Shown in pieces: positions 48,987 through 62,110 of a stretch of 64,000 bases of DNA. Source of the DNA: Scolanthus callimorphus (taxonomy: Eukaryota; Cnidaria; Anthozoa; Actiniaria; Edwardsiidae). Every line of letters begins with the position of its first letter. Position 1 is the stretch's first letter. The stretch covers positions 27,487,387 to 27,551,386 of the forward strand of contig CM066918.1 in the NCBI GenBank assembly GCA_033964015.1. Direction: 5' to 3'. The notes under the pieces were generated by a model that was not told the origin of the DNA, made no database searches, and was given only the letters and a program-made list of their open reading frames with translations. A program made the position numbers and the translations under genes.

Positions 48987-51900
48987 CTAATACTCCACTT
49001 CGTATTTCTCTGAAGGCCGCGTCAAGGCGTTCCTCTCGTCCCGTGGGTACGTCCCTTGTGTTTTGCTGCCTCGTTTTGTTAATCCTCCGAGTGCGCGCAC
49101 TATGAATACACCAGGAATGAAAATGCAAGAAGCGCCAATCAAGAACGCGATGACTGCATACCCCCATCCTGGATAGGATACTGTTTTGGTGTCGGCCTGT
49201 GAAAGATAAGAGAAAAGGAATGAGATTTTCTTAGTCTGCTTTCTTATCTATTTTTTCAAAGGGAAAGATAGGAAACTCAAACAGCGATGTCTCTGGATCC
49301 AATAGGATACAATGTCCGCAAAAATATAAGTAAATAAGGTAAAAAGCAGACAAAACAGGAGCCGACAAAACAGGAGCCAACGTTTCGGGTCTCTTATCTA
49401 TATTTTTTAGCGGATCTGTGTCCAGTGGATCTGACAGAGTTATCACCTGTTTGTTGTGTTGATACGGTACGAATCTTTAAAATGACACCATTAGTTCACA
49501 GTTCCATGACGACATGAGTTTTAAACGCTAATAAAGCAAGAGGTTGGGCGTTATTTTTATTGCGAGAAACCCGGGAGTTAGCGATATCGGCACGGACGGC
49601 ACCGCCATCTTGGATTTTGGAGCGTGCGGTGTATTTAAGGCTAAGCTAGCCGAAAACTCGCACACTACAGTAAAACCGATTTGGGCCATACGATACCTCT
49701 GCAAAGTCCCAGACGCTGTAGCCAATAGGTTTGGCCGCCAGGGTAACGATACTTGGTATAATAATCGCCAGTACGACAAGGGGTGAGAGAACCTTCCATG
49801 TCGCGCGCCAGTACCACCCGGGACGATCCCCAATCATGTATTCGATATCATCCTCGAATCTGCCAAGAGAGTTGAAATACTGGTGTTAGGTTAATCGAAA
49901 TGTTTGGTCGTTGTTTACATTTTTCCGTCGGGCGTCTCTTCTCATGCAAGCAGAAACTCTTCACAAAAATCCGTGTTTATGAGAAGCGAGCAACGCGTAT
50001 AAGTTGTTTTTTTACACGAGCGCAAGCGAAGGATGCAGTCTCAAGGCGAAAGCAAATCACAGCACTCAAGTACAAGCTTAGAATTAACATTAATTAGCTT
50101 GCTCGCGCTTGCGTTCGCTTCATTTACAAGACACCACAAGAACAAGCGCAAGCACAAGGGAACACAACCTCTTGATTTCCTTGCGCTTCCGTCTGCGCTC
50201 GCGCTATAGTGGAAACCACATAAGGGAATGTATGAGTTTGATATCATTGCGCTTTCGGTTGCATCTGTGCTTGTGCTCGTGTGTAAATCAGCCCTTAGAC
50301 TCGACTTGAAGAGTTTATCCCACTGATAATTGTCTTATCTTTGTTGTATGATTTTTGGGACACTTTTAATGGACGATTCCAGCTCATAATGAACGCGTGC
50401 GCTGCATGCCGGTAGCTGTGTTACACTTCACGAACCAAGCGCCTTGTATGCGCGCGTTGCATCCTGGTAGTTGTGTTAAATTCAAAGACATTTTATAAAG
50501 AAAGAGAGAGCGCGCGCTTATAGCTGGAGTAGTCGTCCATTATTTGATCTTCATATTGCCCAACAAACCTTTTCAATCCGTAAACATATGAAACTCCAAT
50601 GAGCTCAAAGAAGCCAACAGTAATGAGGGGCAGCGGTCCCGAGAATGAGTCGAACATCTGTAGCCAGTACTCGCCTGATCTCTGACAGAACAGTAGACCA
50701 ACAAGGTACGCGATCAAGCACAGGATACCTGGACGGGAAAAAAAAAGAACGCAAGGCATTGGCTACTTTTACAAAGAAAAGATCGAGAGACGCCGGTCAT
50801 AATACTAAACCGGACACCCTGTGGTATTACGCCCTCGCGTGATAACGTTGGTCGATGTCGATGCTTAGTTTGCTAAACCGGGTATCCTGTTGTGGAGCGA
50901 GGGCCGCCTGGAAGAAGGCTAACGTCGCTTACTTACATTTCCCCGTCCGAGTGCTACTAGCGGAGTAGCCACCAAAAACTGTAAGTCCTGGAAGATATCA
51001 TTGTATTCGTTGTTTCTATTAGATAACAAGGCATAGTCTATACGTCGATCTAAATATGACCCGTTCTTATAACTGGAAGATATCTGTATAGTTGTTTCTG
51101 CTTTTGCTGTCGGTTTTCATTTCAGACTAGAGGACCCGACCGATTCCAACCGGCCACGCCCGAGTGCCTACTCTGTCCCTCCTGGTTGGTTGATGATGAT
51201 CTAACCTGTCAGAATCTCTTTCCTGAATGGTACGATCTTCATGTCGTAGATGGGGGTGACCACACCCTCTAGGATCCCGTACTGGCTGCTGAGCCCGAGC
51301 GTGATCAACATGGCGAAGAACAGGAACGCCCACAGTGGAGAGATAGGCATCTTTAAGATCGCTTCAGTGAATGCGATGAAGGTGAGTCCTGGCCCAGATG
51401 CCGCCTGAGGTGGAAGAAAATCGTTTGTTAGGCACCGGTCATTATCGGTGGAAGGATTTTGGGGGGTCAGTTTATTTTGGGACGAGCGAAAGGGCGGGAT
51501 CTCTAGAAACCCAAAGCACTAAAGGGGGTACCACAATAATTTTCTTTAGAGATATAGACAGTAGTTGTCGTTTTCGTATCTAACATTTACAACTCTGGGA
51601 CTAAATGTGCTAAGATATATTCAACTCGTAATTTTTACCCAGCAATCACTGATGGGGAGCGCTGATTTGATTTTGGCTGGGGCTAAAACGGTTCAGCATT
51701 TGATTTAAATTATTCAACATTTGTTGGACGCTTATGTTGAACGGGGATCGAGGAACCAGTTGAACTACGATGTTGACAATTTTGTTGCTTGTTCGAGTTG
51801 TTCAGCAAATGCGTTGATGATGTTGAATGGAATGTTGAAATAGATTCACCGCAGCTTTAGCTGAAGATGATTTGGCTAATCAAAGAAGAAGAAGGACAGA

Positions 51901-54900
51901 CTGTGCGTCTAGTGCTGCAGAGTTTCTTCATATTTTACCTCATTCAACCATTTGTCCAGATTGAAGCACATGTCCTCGATTGTCTTGTTCTCAGGCAGTG
52001 ACGTCCCGTTCGCACCTCCGTACATCGTTAAGCATTCGTCATATGAGCGATGAGCCTAACGAACAAATATAAACGTGTTATAAACTGCGATCTTTATCCT
52101 CAAGGGATTGAGCGCGTCATGCCGGAAGCTGACGACTAACTGTTGCGCCAAGCTTCTGTATCGCCAAGACATTAAGGTGGCCCGCGCCTGTTTCACAGGA
52201 AAAATATACTAACATTTAATCGCCGGCTTTTTCCAGTAAAAGCGCTCCGATTGCTAATATTTTTGGATGCTAGAATAGTGGATTACTAGAGATTATACTG
52301 CAGGGAAATTATAATAGAAAAGTTACACCGATTACACAAAATAATCAATTTCCTGAAGGTAGACATATAGCAACAAAAGTTTTCCTTAACAGAAAGACGA
52401 GAGAAATTTTCTTTTAAGTTGGCTCAATAAAGTACTTAAGTATTCTAGTTTGTATTTGTAGTTGTATATTACAATTGACCTCATGGAAATTGTTTGATGA
52501 GGTCGACTAAAATTGTTTAGCTTATACGCCTCAAGATACTTAAGACTCGACTAGCACGACGGCAACTGAATTGCGAGCCTAATCTTACCTGTAATGACAA
52601 ACATTTGTATCCAAGGAAACTTCAGTGCAAGAACCAAGAAGATAGGACGGACGCTCTCAGAGCTGACTCTAGTATAATTTTGCGATTTATCCTGTGTGTA
52701 AAGTTCATAAACAAAGAATTTAACAAATTGGTCATACATAAAACTTCTAACCGATTTTTTACCGTCTTTTTCAAATAATGAAGAAGAACAATGAATGTTT
52801 AAGCGACTTACCAAGTGGCAGCAAACGAGAAACAATCGGTTCGGAGAAATTAGGAACCAAATATCGTTGAAGCAGACTCACTGCAAATCGGTCTCATTGC
52901 AAACCCACAATGCATGACATTTGTATTAGACAACATTACACCTCAGACTTCATGATTTGAATACCTCGAGGGACGTTTCACCTCGTTTGAATGCAGGCGC
53001 TATACCATTGTACCAATGTGATAATACAAAACGTTTTTATTCTCCTGGAATCTTTACTCATGTCAGTTAGTCTACAAATGTATAGGAAATAAAATAATAA
53101 GTCATGCTGAATAGATAATAAATACGTTGCCTTGGATTGTTCTTATTTTTGAAGGTGATAGATTATCTTTGCAATAATGCTAGCGTTCGTCGTAATTTTA
53201 TGGCCCCCAGCACCTGATAAAAGCGCGGCAACGCCCTTAGCATTTTCTACATCATAGCAGCGTTTGAGGGAAGTAAACGTGAGTCCTGCCTTTGCAATCT
53301 TTTGTATCATATAGGACGTTATAGAATGTTCTAGCTGCGTTCCCTTTAATGTTAATTGCCTTTGAGACATTGCGCACTTTTCTCGGTATTGCGTGACAGC
53401 TTCTGGAAGTGGTTTGGAACCCTGAACTGTCGACTGAAGGCAAACCTCCAAGCGCTCATCAGACATGATTTTCTGAAGTGCCAGAGAGTCTTCCAAAGCA
53501 TCATGCGCATCAAAAGATTTGCCGGTAACTTCCTGATATATCGCGCCAAGAGCCGTCGACTTTCCCAGCCACGCCTCTTTTCTCTCAAAAAGGCAAACTC
53601 TCCGATCTTATCTTTATTTTAGTGAAATATGTCCCTCGAGGTATTCATTGGTACAATGGTATAGCGCCTGCATTCAAACTAGGTGAAACGTCCCTCGAGG
53701 TATTCAAATCATGAAGTCTGAGGTGTAATGTTGTCTAATACAAATGTCATGCATTGTGGGTTTGCAATGAGACCGATTTGCAGTGAGTCTGCTTCAACGA
53801 TATTTGGTTCCTAATTACTCCGAACCGATTGTTTCTCGTTTGCTGCAACTTGGTAAGTCGCTTAAACATTCATTGCTCTTCTTCATTATTTGAAAAAGAC
53901 GGTAAAATCGGTTAGAAGTTTTATGTATGACCAATTTGTTAAATTCTTTGTTTATGAACTTTACACACAGGATAAATCGCAAAATTATACTAGAGTCAGC
54001 TCTGAGAGCGTCCGCCCTATCTTCTTGGTTCTTGCACTGAAGTTTCCTTGGATACAAATGTTTGTCATTACAGGTAAGATTAGGCTCGCAATTCAGTTGC
54101 CGTCGTGCTACTCGAGTCTTAAGTATCTTGAGGCGTATAAGCTAAACAATTTTAGTCGACCTCATCAAACAGTTTCCATGAGGTCAATTGTAATATACAA
54201 CTACAAATACAAACTAGAATACTTAAGTACTTTATTGAGCCAACTTAAAAGAAAATTTCTCTCGTCTTTCTGTTAAGGAAAACTTTTGTTGCTATATGTC
54301 TACCTTCAGGAAATTGATTATTTTGTGTAATCGGTGTAACTTTTCTATTATAATTTCCCTGCAGTATAATCTCTAGTAATCCACTATTCTAGCATCCAAA
54401 AATATTAGCAATCGGAGCGCTTTTACTGGAAAAAGCCGGCGATTAAATGTTAGTATATTTTTCCTGTGAAACAGGCGCGGGCCACCTTAATGTTGTCGCC
54501 AAGCCAGTAATTCTACCATCGTTGTTTTGTCGCCAGATGGCTACAATATTTGAACTTTTGGTCGCCAGATCAGAAATTTTAAAAGACGCTTTTTCAGTGA
54601 TATTTGCCAAACATTTCACTAAATTATCAAGACTTGTATCCTTTGACGCACGGATACTCGAGAAAAAAAGCGCTTCTTACCTTAAATCCAAGAACGGAGA
54701 AGATCACCACTGTAGCGTAGATGGATGTCGCACCGTTCATGATCGAGACGGCAATAGCGTCCCGGCGGCAGTTATTATGGACGGGGTTATAGCTCGACAT
54801 GGCAATAAGACCACCATAGCCAATACCGAGAGAGAAGAAAATTTGCGTGGCGGCTTCTAGCCAGACCTGGGCGTTCAGCAGCTTGTCGAACTGCAGCGAT

Positions 54901-57900
54901 AAAAAACAAAAACGTCAAGAGCAAACTCTTAAACATTTATATATTTAAACGGTTATTTTCTAAGAAATATCTGCGTAGAGATGCTCAGGTGAGTTAAGGC
55001 ATGGGTCCATGCGGCCACGCCCTTAAAAACATTCAATCAGGCCTTAATTTGGGTGAATTAAAGATAGGCTTCTTGTGTTGATATAATGTCATAGAAATCG
55101 TCATTCTTGTTAATTTGAGTTGTTGTTGTTTCCATGGGAACCAAATCCTAACCTTTGACCTCCACTTAAAGAAATGAAACTTCAGAGCCTCCGCAGGTTC
55201 AGAAAATTCGCACAACTCTTAAAACCACCAGATGGAAATGGTAGGGAATAAGGTAGTATTTATCACTACAATTTCCGATCTTGCACAACATTTTTAATTT
55301 CGAAGTTATTAAAGGGTATCAAATTTCAAGATGTCCTAAAATAGGATTCCTAATGAAATGGTCACGTTTTCGAATTGGATCAGATATACCTGTGATTGCC
55401 TTAAACACATCACATTGTTAAATCTTCAGAGTTTGAAACTTTTCCCGACCTGCCGAGGGCTTTTTTGAAAATTGCTTTAAGGTAAGGTTCAAAGGTCACA
55501 TTCCATGTTTCCATGGAAACAAAACACAACATTTACTTGTTTCATGACCGTTAACAACCTTAACCATGTTTGACCTTGGAAGTAGCAAAGCCACTGAAGA
55601 TAGACCACCCCTAACGTTTTTGATCCGCCATTTTGAATGCAAATGAGACCCAGGCCTTAACTCTCCTGAGTGCACGCAGTTATTGTCGTAGTTTCGTCAT
55701 CTTGCATACACGGGAACGTAAGCGTGAATAACTATAATATATCCCCTATATATATCCCCTGATTACTTTGTTTGGGGCGTGACGAAGTTTGCTCGTCTAG
55801 TGAGTGCCGACGAAGGCGCGCTTCCTCTAGCGCACTACACTATTTAACAATTAGACTACGAGTTCAAAGTTTTCTATGAGTCAATAGATAGTTAACGAGG
55901 CGCGTAGCGCCTTCATGGTTTTAGAAAGTTTTACGCTAGCGATTTCGCTATCTATTACGTGATAGATAGTGAGTAGCGGAGCCAATCAGATTGCAGGTTT
56001 CGTGATAGTATGCGAGTGGGTTTCTACTAAACAAAAATTACCCAGTATGCTGTGTAGACCCTCTTCGCACCACTGTCATAGATTTCAAATCAACTATATT
56101 TCGTGTCCATTTACTTTCTGTTGGCGGTATACCTGTGGCGTGAACATGTGAATAATTCCATCCTGTGCGCCCTTGAGTGTGAGCCCGCGAACAAGGAAAA
56201 CGGTCAGCACTACATAAGGCATGGTGGCAGTGAAGTATACAGCCTAAAAAAGAGAAATGGTATCGTAAATTCCCATAAAGCGCCGGAAAAAAGAAGAAAA
56301 TGTTGAGTATAGGAAATAGAAAGAGTCTTCTCATCATGAGGGAACTCAAAGCGGTCGAAAGTACACGACCGCTAGACAAGGAGAGGTTGGAGGACTTAAC
56401 GGGCTGCATTAGATGACGCAAATTGCTGCCGCGCAGCTTACAATCATGCGGCTGTTTTACAGCATATGTACTTCCTCCGAGAGCTAGGCCATTGCACCGG
56501 GAGACAATCCCCTACTCTAACGAAGAGTGCAATGGGTTCTTTAGTGTCCACCTTGTTGAAAAAGGGTAGAAGGGAAGGAAGGCACAGTAAACCCTCGGCC
56601 TCGGTTTATTGTCTCATTGAGAGACTAAGGAAATACTGTGATTCAGTAGGCTCGGTTTCCAGCCGTGGGGGGTTCGGTGCGCCCGCAATCCTCTCCCTTC
56701 CCAGTGGAGAAGCCAAGCAATCGCGCGCGACGTTACGACGGCCTGGGAACCGAGCCTAGTGATTCAGTATACAACTCACCTTCCCTCCCGATTTAACTCC
56801 TTTCATAATACACAGGAAAACCACGATCCAAGCCAACAGCAGACACAGGCACAAATGCCATTGTAGTCCCCCACCATCCTCAAGGGACTCTGATACGCCC
56901 AACGCGTTTTTGTACCAGTAGTATTGTGTCCTTCCAGCGAGCTTGCACTCGGCTATATCGGTTCCTAAAGTAAGACATGGATTGAGATTTAGCCTATAGG
57001 TTGAATTGCACTCTCATGCGGTCAGCGTCACAAGCATGCGCAACGTTGAACGGTTGTCAGTCGGTGAGGGCGACTGCACCCCTAAGTAAAATAGACGCGC
57101 GTTTTGTCATACCACCTGATTGTTTCTGTTAACTTTACTCCTACAAATGTATGTACACTGTAATGGCTGTCTATTATTACGCAACAAATTCAGGCGCGGA
57201 TCCTGTAAACAATCTGTCCGGTTTACGAAAAGCGAATTACTCAGGTATATTAAGGCATGGGTGCTTTTAACAAAAATGCGAAAAACACTGAAAAAAATTC
57301 TCTAGGGTAGATAAAATGTCTTGCGTAGAATGTTTTTCGTTAAGGTTGCTCTACCCGGTGAGACGTTTCATTTGATGTATTTGGTTACCATACCAACGGG
57401 TTGCGTGACGTGTAAGAGCGTGACAAAGGCACAATTTTGTTTCCGTTCTTTGCATTCGACGGGGATCCAACGAATGGTTTCCCAATGGGGCTTATTATGA
57501 CCCGTGTCGGGTGTACATTACCATTCCAACGAGGCGCGCTGTCCAAGTTATCCTCATTTTAAGAAAATGAGAGGTATCATATTACATCATCACAAATATA
57601 GCTATTGGAAAAAATATTTCCAGTCCGCCTCGTTAGATCAATAATCTACACTAGATAACAACACGATCACACACTCAGGGGAACAATTTAACTTATCCCC
57701 ATCGAATGCAGAGACTATTTTACAAGAAATTATATTTAAGGTCAGAGGTCATACATTTGTTGCCATAGAGACCAACATTGGTGAAAATGATCGAGAATGA
57801 CCAAAGGTATGGAAATGCAAATTGATTGGATCCCTCAGAGGCGTCCGTTTAGAGATAGACTACCCCCTCAGTTTTACGCCCGCCATTTTGGATTTGACTT

Positions 57901-60900
57901 CCACCCAGGCCTTAAGTTACCTGAGTTCTTATCCCGAAATCGTATTCCTTTCTCGCTCGATGTACATGCAGACGCATACGGCATACTATTCTTTTAGGGC
58001 CGAAAGCTAAAAATAATATGATTTTCACTTTTTTCGAAAGAGAGTTCGAAGTGATGTTTAGAAAAAACTTATAAAAAAAGAAAACAAGAAAATTCCATTA
58101 CAAAAAGAATTGTTTTACTGAAACCGGTGTAAACCGGTCTGAATCCGCGCCTGAAACACGTGCGGCTATTAGTACAATCGGCCCGACAAATCATAAAGTG
58201 TAAGAGCAGTCATTATAGAGCAATCCAGCTATAAGCACGTATGCACTTTCAGTTTAGAAATGGCATGCCATATAACACACCATCAGGCTGCAGAGCGCGC
58301 GTTCTTTACACTTTGTTCCGCCAGTCATCAAAGACCCAATTCGCCGACATGCAGCGCGCGCAAACATTATCCTTGAATCATCCATTTCCAAGTTATCCCC
58401 CTCTATATGAGTGACTGAATTTTAGTGAGACTCTTGGGGTAAAACAAATTGTCAAAAGACCCTAACATTTCCACCAAAGTTTAACCTGGCTTTGAATAGA
58501 GACTGTGGCATGCACTACGTAGCCCTTTGTTAAAAGCTACGGCTAAACTAGGACACATGTAGCGCGCAACATTGTGTCCTGCATGTTTCCCCGAGTGGCT
58601 AAACTAGGAAACATCGAACGCGTGTGTCTCGGACACATGCAATGTTTCTTTCTTGTCTTGCAAAGAAACATTTCTTTGTGTTCCGGCTACAAAATGTGTT
58701 GCGCGCTCCAATGTTTCTCGCGTGGCTAAACAGGGAAACATGAAGGAAACATGTGTCCGGCTACAATGTGTCCTTGTTTAGCCAGGGCTTTACTCAAGCT
58801 ATAGCAAAACTCGTACCGTTGATCTGAGGACAGGTGGAGTAAGGTAGCTCACTCTGGAACGAACCAAACAGATAGAAGAAGCACCACCCAATCAACACAT
58901 TATAGTATATGCTAATGAAGAGGGAGAGGATGACAGAAGCGATCCCCACCCCTCCCAGGTAAGGATGGATGTGGTTCCACACGCCAATAGATCCTTTGCG
59001 CACGCTCTGACCAATAGCGAGCTCCAGGAAGAACAATGGGATCCCCATGGTGATGAGACTGACCATATATGGGATGAGGAACGCACCTGAAGAGAGAGAA
59101 AAGGGCGCAAGAATTATGGGAATGTTATTGAGTTTTTTGATCTCTTTGATCTTACTTTTACCTTGTTAGCGGTGACAAAAGGAGCGCCACGAAAAATGAC
59201 TATCTATTCTTCTAAATGCGCATTTATTAGTTAGAACGGCTTATGCAGGGCCCGGCAAGGTTGTCGCCAGGCATCTTGTCGCCATCTATTTCTACCGAAT
59301 AAATGCACTTTACAGTACAATTTCTGGGTACATTTTTTTGTGTAGGGGGGAGGGGGATTTGGAATACTGTGCTTTTAATCAAAGACCAAGCCGCTCAGCT
59401 CGCTGCGCGTAAGGCTACAAGTTATCCAAAAAGCTTAGGATGGAAGGTTGTGTACCCTTTTCATTCAAGAACTCACTCATTATTTTCCGTCGAGAGTGTG
59501 GCAGTTTTGACTTTGATTGACAGCTGAGTATTTCAGGTCGCCCACAAAATAAAATGGCACGACCGCGTGGGTTCGGTGGTAATATCGATAGCACAAAACA
59601 TCCCAGAAAAAATTACTTCTGTATTTATTAGGGGCGCAGAAGACAGGAGCCGATATTTGTGAGCCGATATTTTCAATATTGCGCAGTGCATCGATGTACT
59701 GAACAGTAACATCTGATGCAGCTATTTTCAATGAAGGTTGTCAGCCTTTCTGAGCGCTCAAGCTTACGTGCGCAGACCGAACGGCAGTATGGGTAGAAAC
59801 ACAATATCCTCACTGGTCTGGCAGCTAAAATTCTACAAAACAGAGCTCAGTCTAACTCGCGTAATCAAACAATCTGTCTCGGCGCGTAAGGCTTCCCAAC
59901 AATGTTTTTGGAGAAACAGCAGTGTATTATTATAAATCCCACACGGTGTCCACAGGGGCAAAAGTCTTGTCAAATTTTAATAAATTGAAGCGATCGACGC
60001 CGGCCAAGGAAAAAATCATTGGTTTCGAAACAAAAAGGGCAGTAGGAAATATGTCAGTCGATTTTCTAGTGCAGTGTTTTTAGTTCTATGAATTTGATCA
60101 AAGATATACCACCTGTGGCACCAGTTCTCCGAGTAGGTTCTCTGGTTCCTATTTGTTGTGATTTGATTTGGAATGGCAAGGAAGATTTTATTAAAAAATC
60201 AAAATGAAAGACATGAAAAATAATTTCAAACTTAAATCCTGTTTTTAGACTAGAAAACATTTGCCAAGAACTATGACTTTTTAAGCAGGAAAATAGGAAT
60301 GATAGTAATTATATGTAAATTGGGACGGCAAAAGAAAAACAAACTATTCGAGCGTGCGTCAGATAGCGACTGCACTGCTGCTTCAGGTCAAACTCGTGAT
60401 AAAAATCGATTAAAACAAATCATGTTTATATCTTCCAGAAACTGTTATGATCGCATTAAAAATCTATACATTCTGCTGTCTTATTTAGTGAATTGTTCGT
60501 TTATAAACAAATTAGAAATTATGTCGTCCGTACTTTTAGCTCTCTTATGTCTTATTAGCGTGTGCGCCATGCTGGCTATGGTCAGCAACCTGTTTACTTC
60601 GATGTAAAAAAATATAAACAGAACTACTTGGTGTCCACTTTCAAAATATATATTGCCCCTCAGGCCAAGTTGTACGGAATCTGGATTGTTGCGGTATTCG
60701 TTGTGATCAATATAATATTGATAAATACGCTCGCTTCAAACTTTTATAATTCCGTTGTAATAAATAGTCGGCGAACAAAAGAGCAATACAATAACCCTCA
60801 CACTCTTACCTCCCCCGTTCTTTTGACACAGATAAGGAAACCGCCAAACATTTCCAAAGCCGACTGCGAAGCCAATTGTGGCGAGGATATACTCTATTTT

Positions 60901-61035
60901 ATTGCTCCATCCTTCTCTGTGGTGATCCTCAATGACCACGAACTCCTGGGGTTTTTCGCCTGCTTCTTCCGCCTTCCCGCCATTTGCTTCAACGAGCGAT
61001 ACAGTGACTTCACCGTTTGGTTCCGTGTCGGCCAT
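48987..61035 (-). CDS. SLC6-family sodium-coupled transporter (B0AT2/NTT4-like), complete
   Basis: Ten exons on the - strand: 61035-60810, 59086-58817, 56964-56780, 56243-56133, 54890-54681, 52055-51939, 51404-51206, 50728-50569, 49859-49697 and 49196-48987. All borders are GT/AG, phases agree, and the sum is 1851 nt (616 residues). SLC6 proteins are 12-helix plasma-membrane symporters moving amino acids or transmitters with sodium. TM1 carries [16 protein letters not shown] with the unwound GFGN sodium/substrate region. Later segments match the family: [81 protein letters not shown] TM11 and [11 protein letters not shown]12. The YYWYKNAL and [14 protein letters not shown] patterns are closest to the SLC6A15/A17 branch, by memory. 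Substrate cannot be told from sequence. Confidence 0.92.
50372..50540. mobile_element. MITE with GACGATTCCAGCT ends, copy 2
   Basis: GGACGATTCCAGCTCATAA at the left and TTATAGCTGGAGTAGTCGTCC at the right are imperfect inverted ends; the interior has GCGCGCGTTGCAT-type motifs. Same family as 23653-23815. It directly follows the donor of SLC6 exon 8 in intron 8. Confidence 0.55.
52176..54486. mobile_element. TTAA foldback element FB-D with long arms and captured centre
   Basis: Two arms of about 835 bp (52176-53012 and 53647-54486) are nearly perfect inverted copies. Ends are GGTGGCCCGCGCCTGTTTCA and its mirror, flanked by TTAA (52172-52175 and 54487-54490). The central 0.63 kb is unique sequence and holds an exonuclease-like coding fragment. 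The open frames in the arms are mirror shadows. It lies in SLC6 intron 5. Confidence 0.88.
53143..53595 (-). pseudogene. DEDDh exonuclease-like fragment inside FB-D
   Basis: An open frame of about 150 codons between the palindrome arms reads [17 protein letters not shown] and then [17 protein letters not shown]. The latter is the Exo III block (H.A..D..AL) of DEDDh 3'-5' exonucleases. I recall similar sequences in cnidarian proteins named PML-like or TREX1-like. The N-terminal DxE and second motifs are not present in this window, so it is a C-terminal fragment and probably not functional. It has no obvious promoter or start codon of its own. Confidence 0.6.
54984..55669. mobile_element. TIR element with CTCAGGTGAGTTAAGGCATG ends, copy 1
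   Basis: Ends CTCAGGTGAGTTAAGGCATG and GAGACCCAGGCCTTAACT..CTGAG are inverted with few mismatches. Internal landmarks are TGGTTTCCATGGAAACC-like blocks and GATCCGCCATTTTGAATGC near the right end. It lies in SLC6 intron 4. Related copies are at 57240-57925 and 62502-63178. Confidence 0.8.
57240..57925. mobile_element. TIR element of the same family, copy 2
   Basis: Begins CTCAGGTATATTAAGGCATG and ends CAGGCCTTAAGTTACCTGAG. The interior keeps the GCCATTTTGGATTTGACTTC block near the right end but is otherwise quite different from copy 1, including an AT-rich insertion. It is in SLC6 intron 2. Confidence 0.7.
58205..58385. mobile_element. MITE related to 23653-23815, copy 3 (diverged)
   Basis: GCAATCCAGCTATAAGCACG at the left and a decayed mirror (AACATTATCCTTGAATCATC) at the right; the interior has CCGACATGCAGCGCGCGCA as in copy 1. 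It is in SLC6 intron 2. Confidence 0.5.
58533..58791. mobile_element. MITE with AAAGC..GGCTAAAC.AGGACAC ends
   Basis: Left end AAAGCTACGGCTAAACTAGG and right end CCTTGTTTAGCCAGGGCTTT are inverted. Several internal copies of GGCTAAAC.AGGAAACAT and GGACACATG alternate in both directions. It ends 25 bp from the donor of SLC6 exon 2. Confidence 0.75.
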
Positions 61036-61603
61036 TATTTCTCATTGAACCACGTGGAGAACCTTTTTTCACTATAGATATTGTTTGTTTCTAGTGGTAT
61101 TTTAGCCCAGAAGGCCTCCTGCGAGCCAGAAACAGATTTTCGAGAGGGAATTCGCAAAAACGTGTTTAGTATTTTTGTACCTCGGTGTTCAGTCATATGC
61201 AAATACAGCTGGGTTCAAACAGGTTTGACTGGATATTCTACCACCAGACAAATCAAAGACGTATTCTTACGTGGCAAAAATGTTAAAATTCCATTCAATC
61301 GCTAATTCACGTTGTGGTTGAGCAGACAGGGAGTTACAGTAATCTTTTGACCTGAAAAAAAAACTGATAAACATGGAAAGATCTAAAATTTAATTAAGCT
61401 TTTTATCAAGTCGCTTGATCCCGAGACTCTTATAGCACTATGTCTATTAGTGCTTTTGTGCATATTTAATGATGAGCCCTTTCTACTGTTTAGAAGAAAA
61501 ACATCTCATGATTGTGCAATGTTGTAAAATTACAATTACTTCCTCTTCGGTGTACTTTTGAACTAAGAGTAGCATTGTAGGCCGTGTGCCAGGTTTTTGA
61601 TTA

Positions 61604-61792
61604 GGGGCCGACCATTTAACTTTTGAGGGGGGGGGGGGGGGGGGGGCTTTTTTGTCGGTGCAAGATTTTTTTTTTCTACCTCTGTTAAAGCGGTGAGAAT
61701 TTTTTTCCAATAAAAAAGAAGGGTTTTAGTCACCATTTTGCTGTGCAGGAAATCCCCCCCCCCCCCCCCTCAAAAGTTAAATGGTCGGCCCC
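61604..61792. mobile_element. MITE with GGGGCCGACCATTTAACTTT ends
   Basis: GGGGCCGACCATTTAACTTT at the left is mirrored by AAAGTTAAATGGTCGGCCCC at the right, with TTA on both borders (61601-61603 and 61793-61795), as in Harbinger-type elements. The arms continue into a G-run on one side and a C-run on the other. It lies upstream of the SLC6 start. Confidence 0.85.
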
Positions 61793-61884
61793 TTAGTTTC
61801 GGCCACAGGCGACCTATGCACACTGACCAGAATTTATACTAGTATGGGGTTTAAACAAAAACGAGGTGTGTCATACTCCATTTA

Positions 61885-62110
61885 GACCCCGTTCACACGA
61901 GACCGGTACAATTAACCAGATCGTACAATTCTGGTACGGTACCGCGCCTGTTCATACGGTACCGGTACAATTCTGGCGCGTTTTGCAACAGTGTTCACAC
62001 GGGACTTTGCACGCCTAGCCGTGACAAAATCGGTCCGGTACCACCGCAGGCCCCGTACCAGAATTTTACCGTTCCGGTTTTGTTTGTACGGGTCTCGTTT
62101 GAACGGAGTA
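61885..62110. mobile_element. Probable Harbinger-type MITE with CCCCGTTCACACGAGACC ends
   Basis: GACCCCGTTCACACGAGACC at the left pairs imperfectly with GGGTCTCGTTTGAACGGAGT at the right. TTA precedes the left end and follows the right end. The interior repeats GGTACCGGTACAATTCTGG motifs. Similar style to the transposon ends at 33235, but the sequence differs. Confidence 0.6.

Noticed and set aside
53890..54276. 128-codon frame in the right arm of the SLC6 intron palindrome
   Set aside because: The mirror arm carries the same frame shortened on the other strand; no domain is visible, and it reads through palindrome arms.
60562..61077. 171-codon frame on the + strand
   Set aside because: Overlaps SLC6 exon 1 in antisense and has no recognisable domain.
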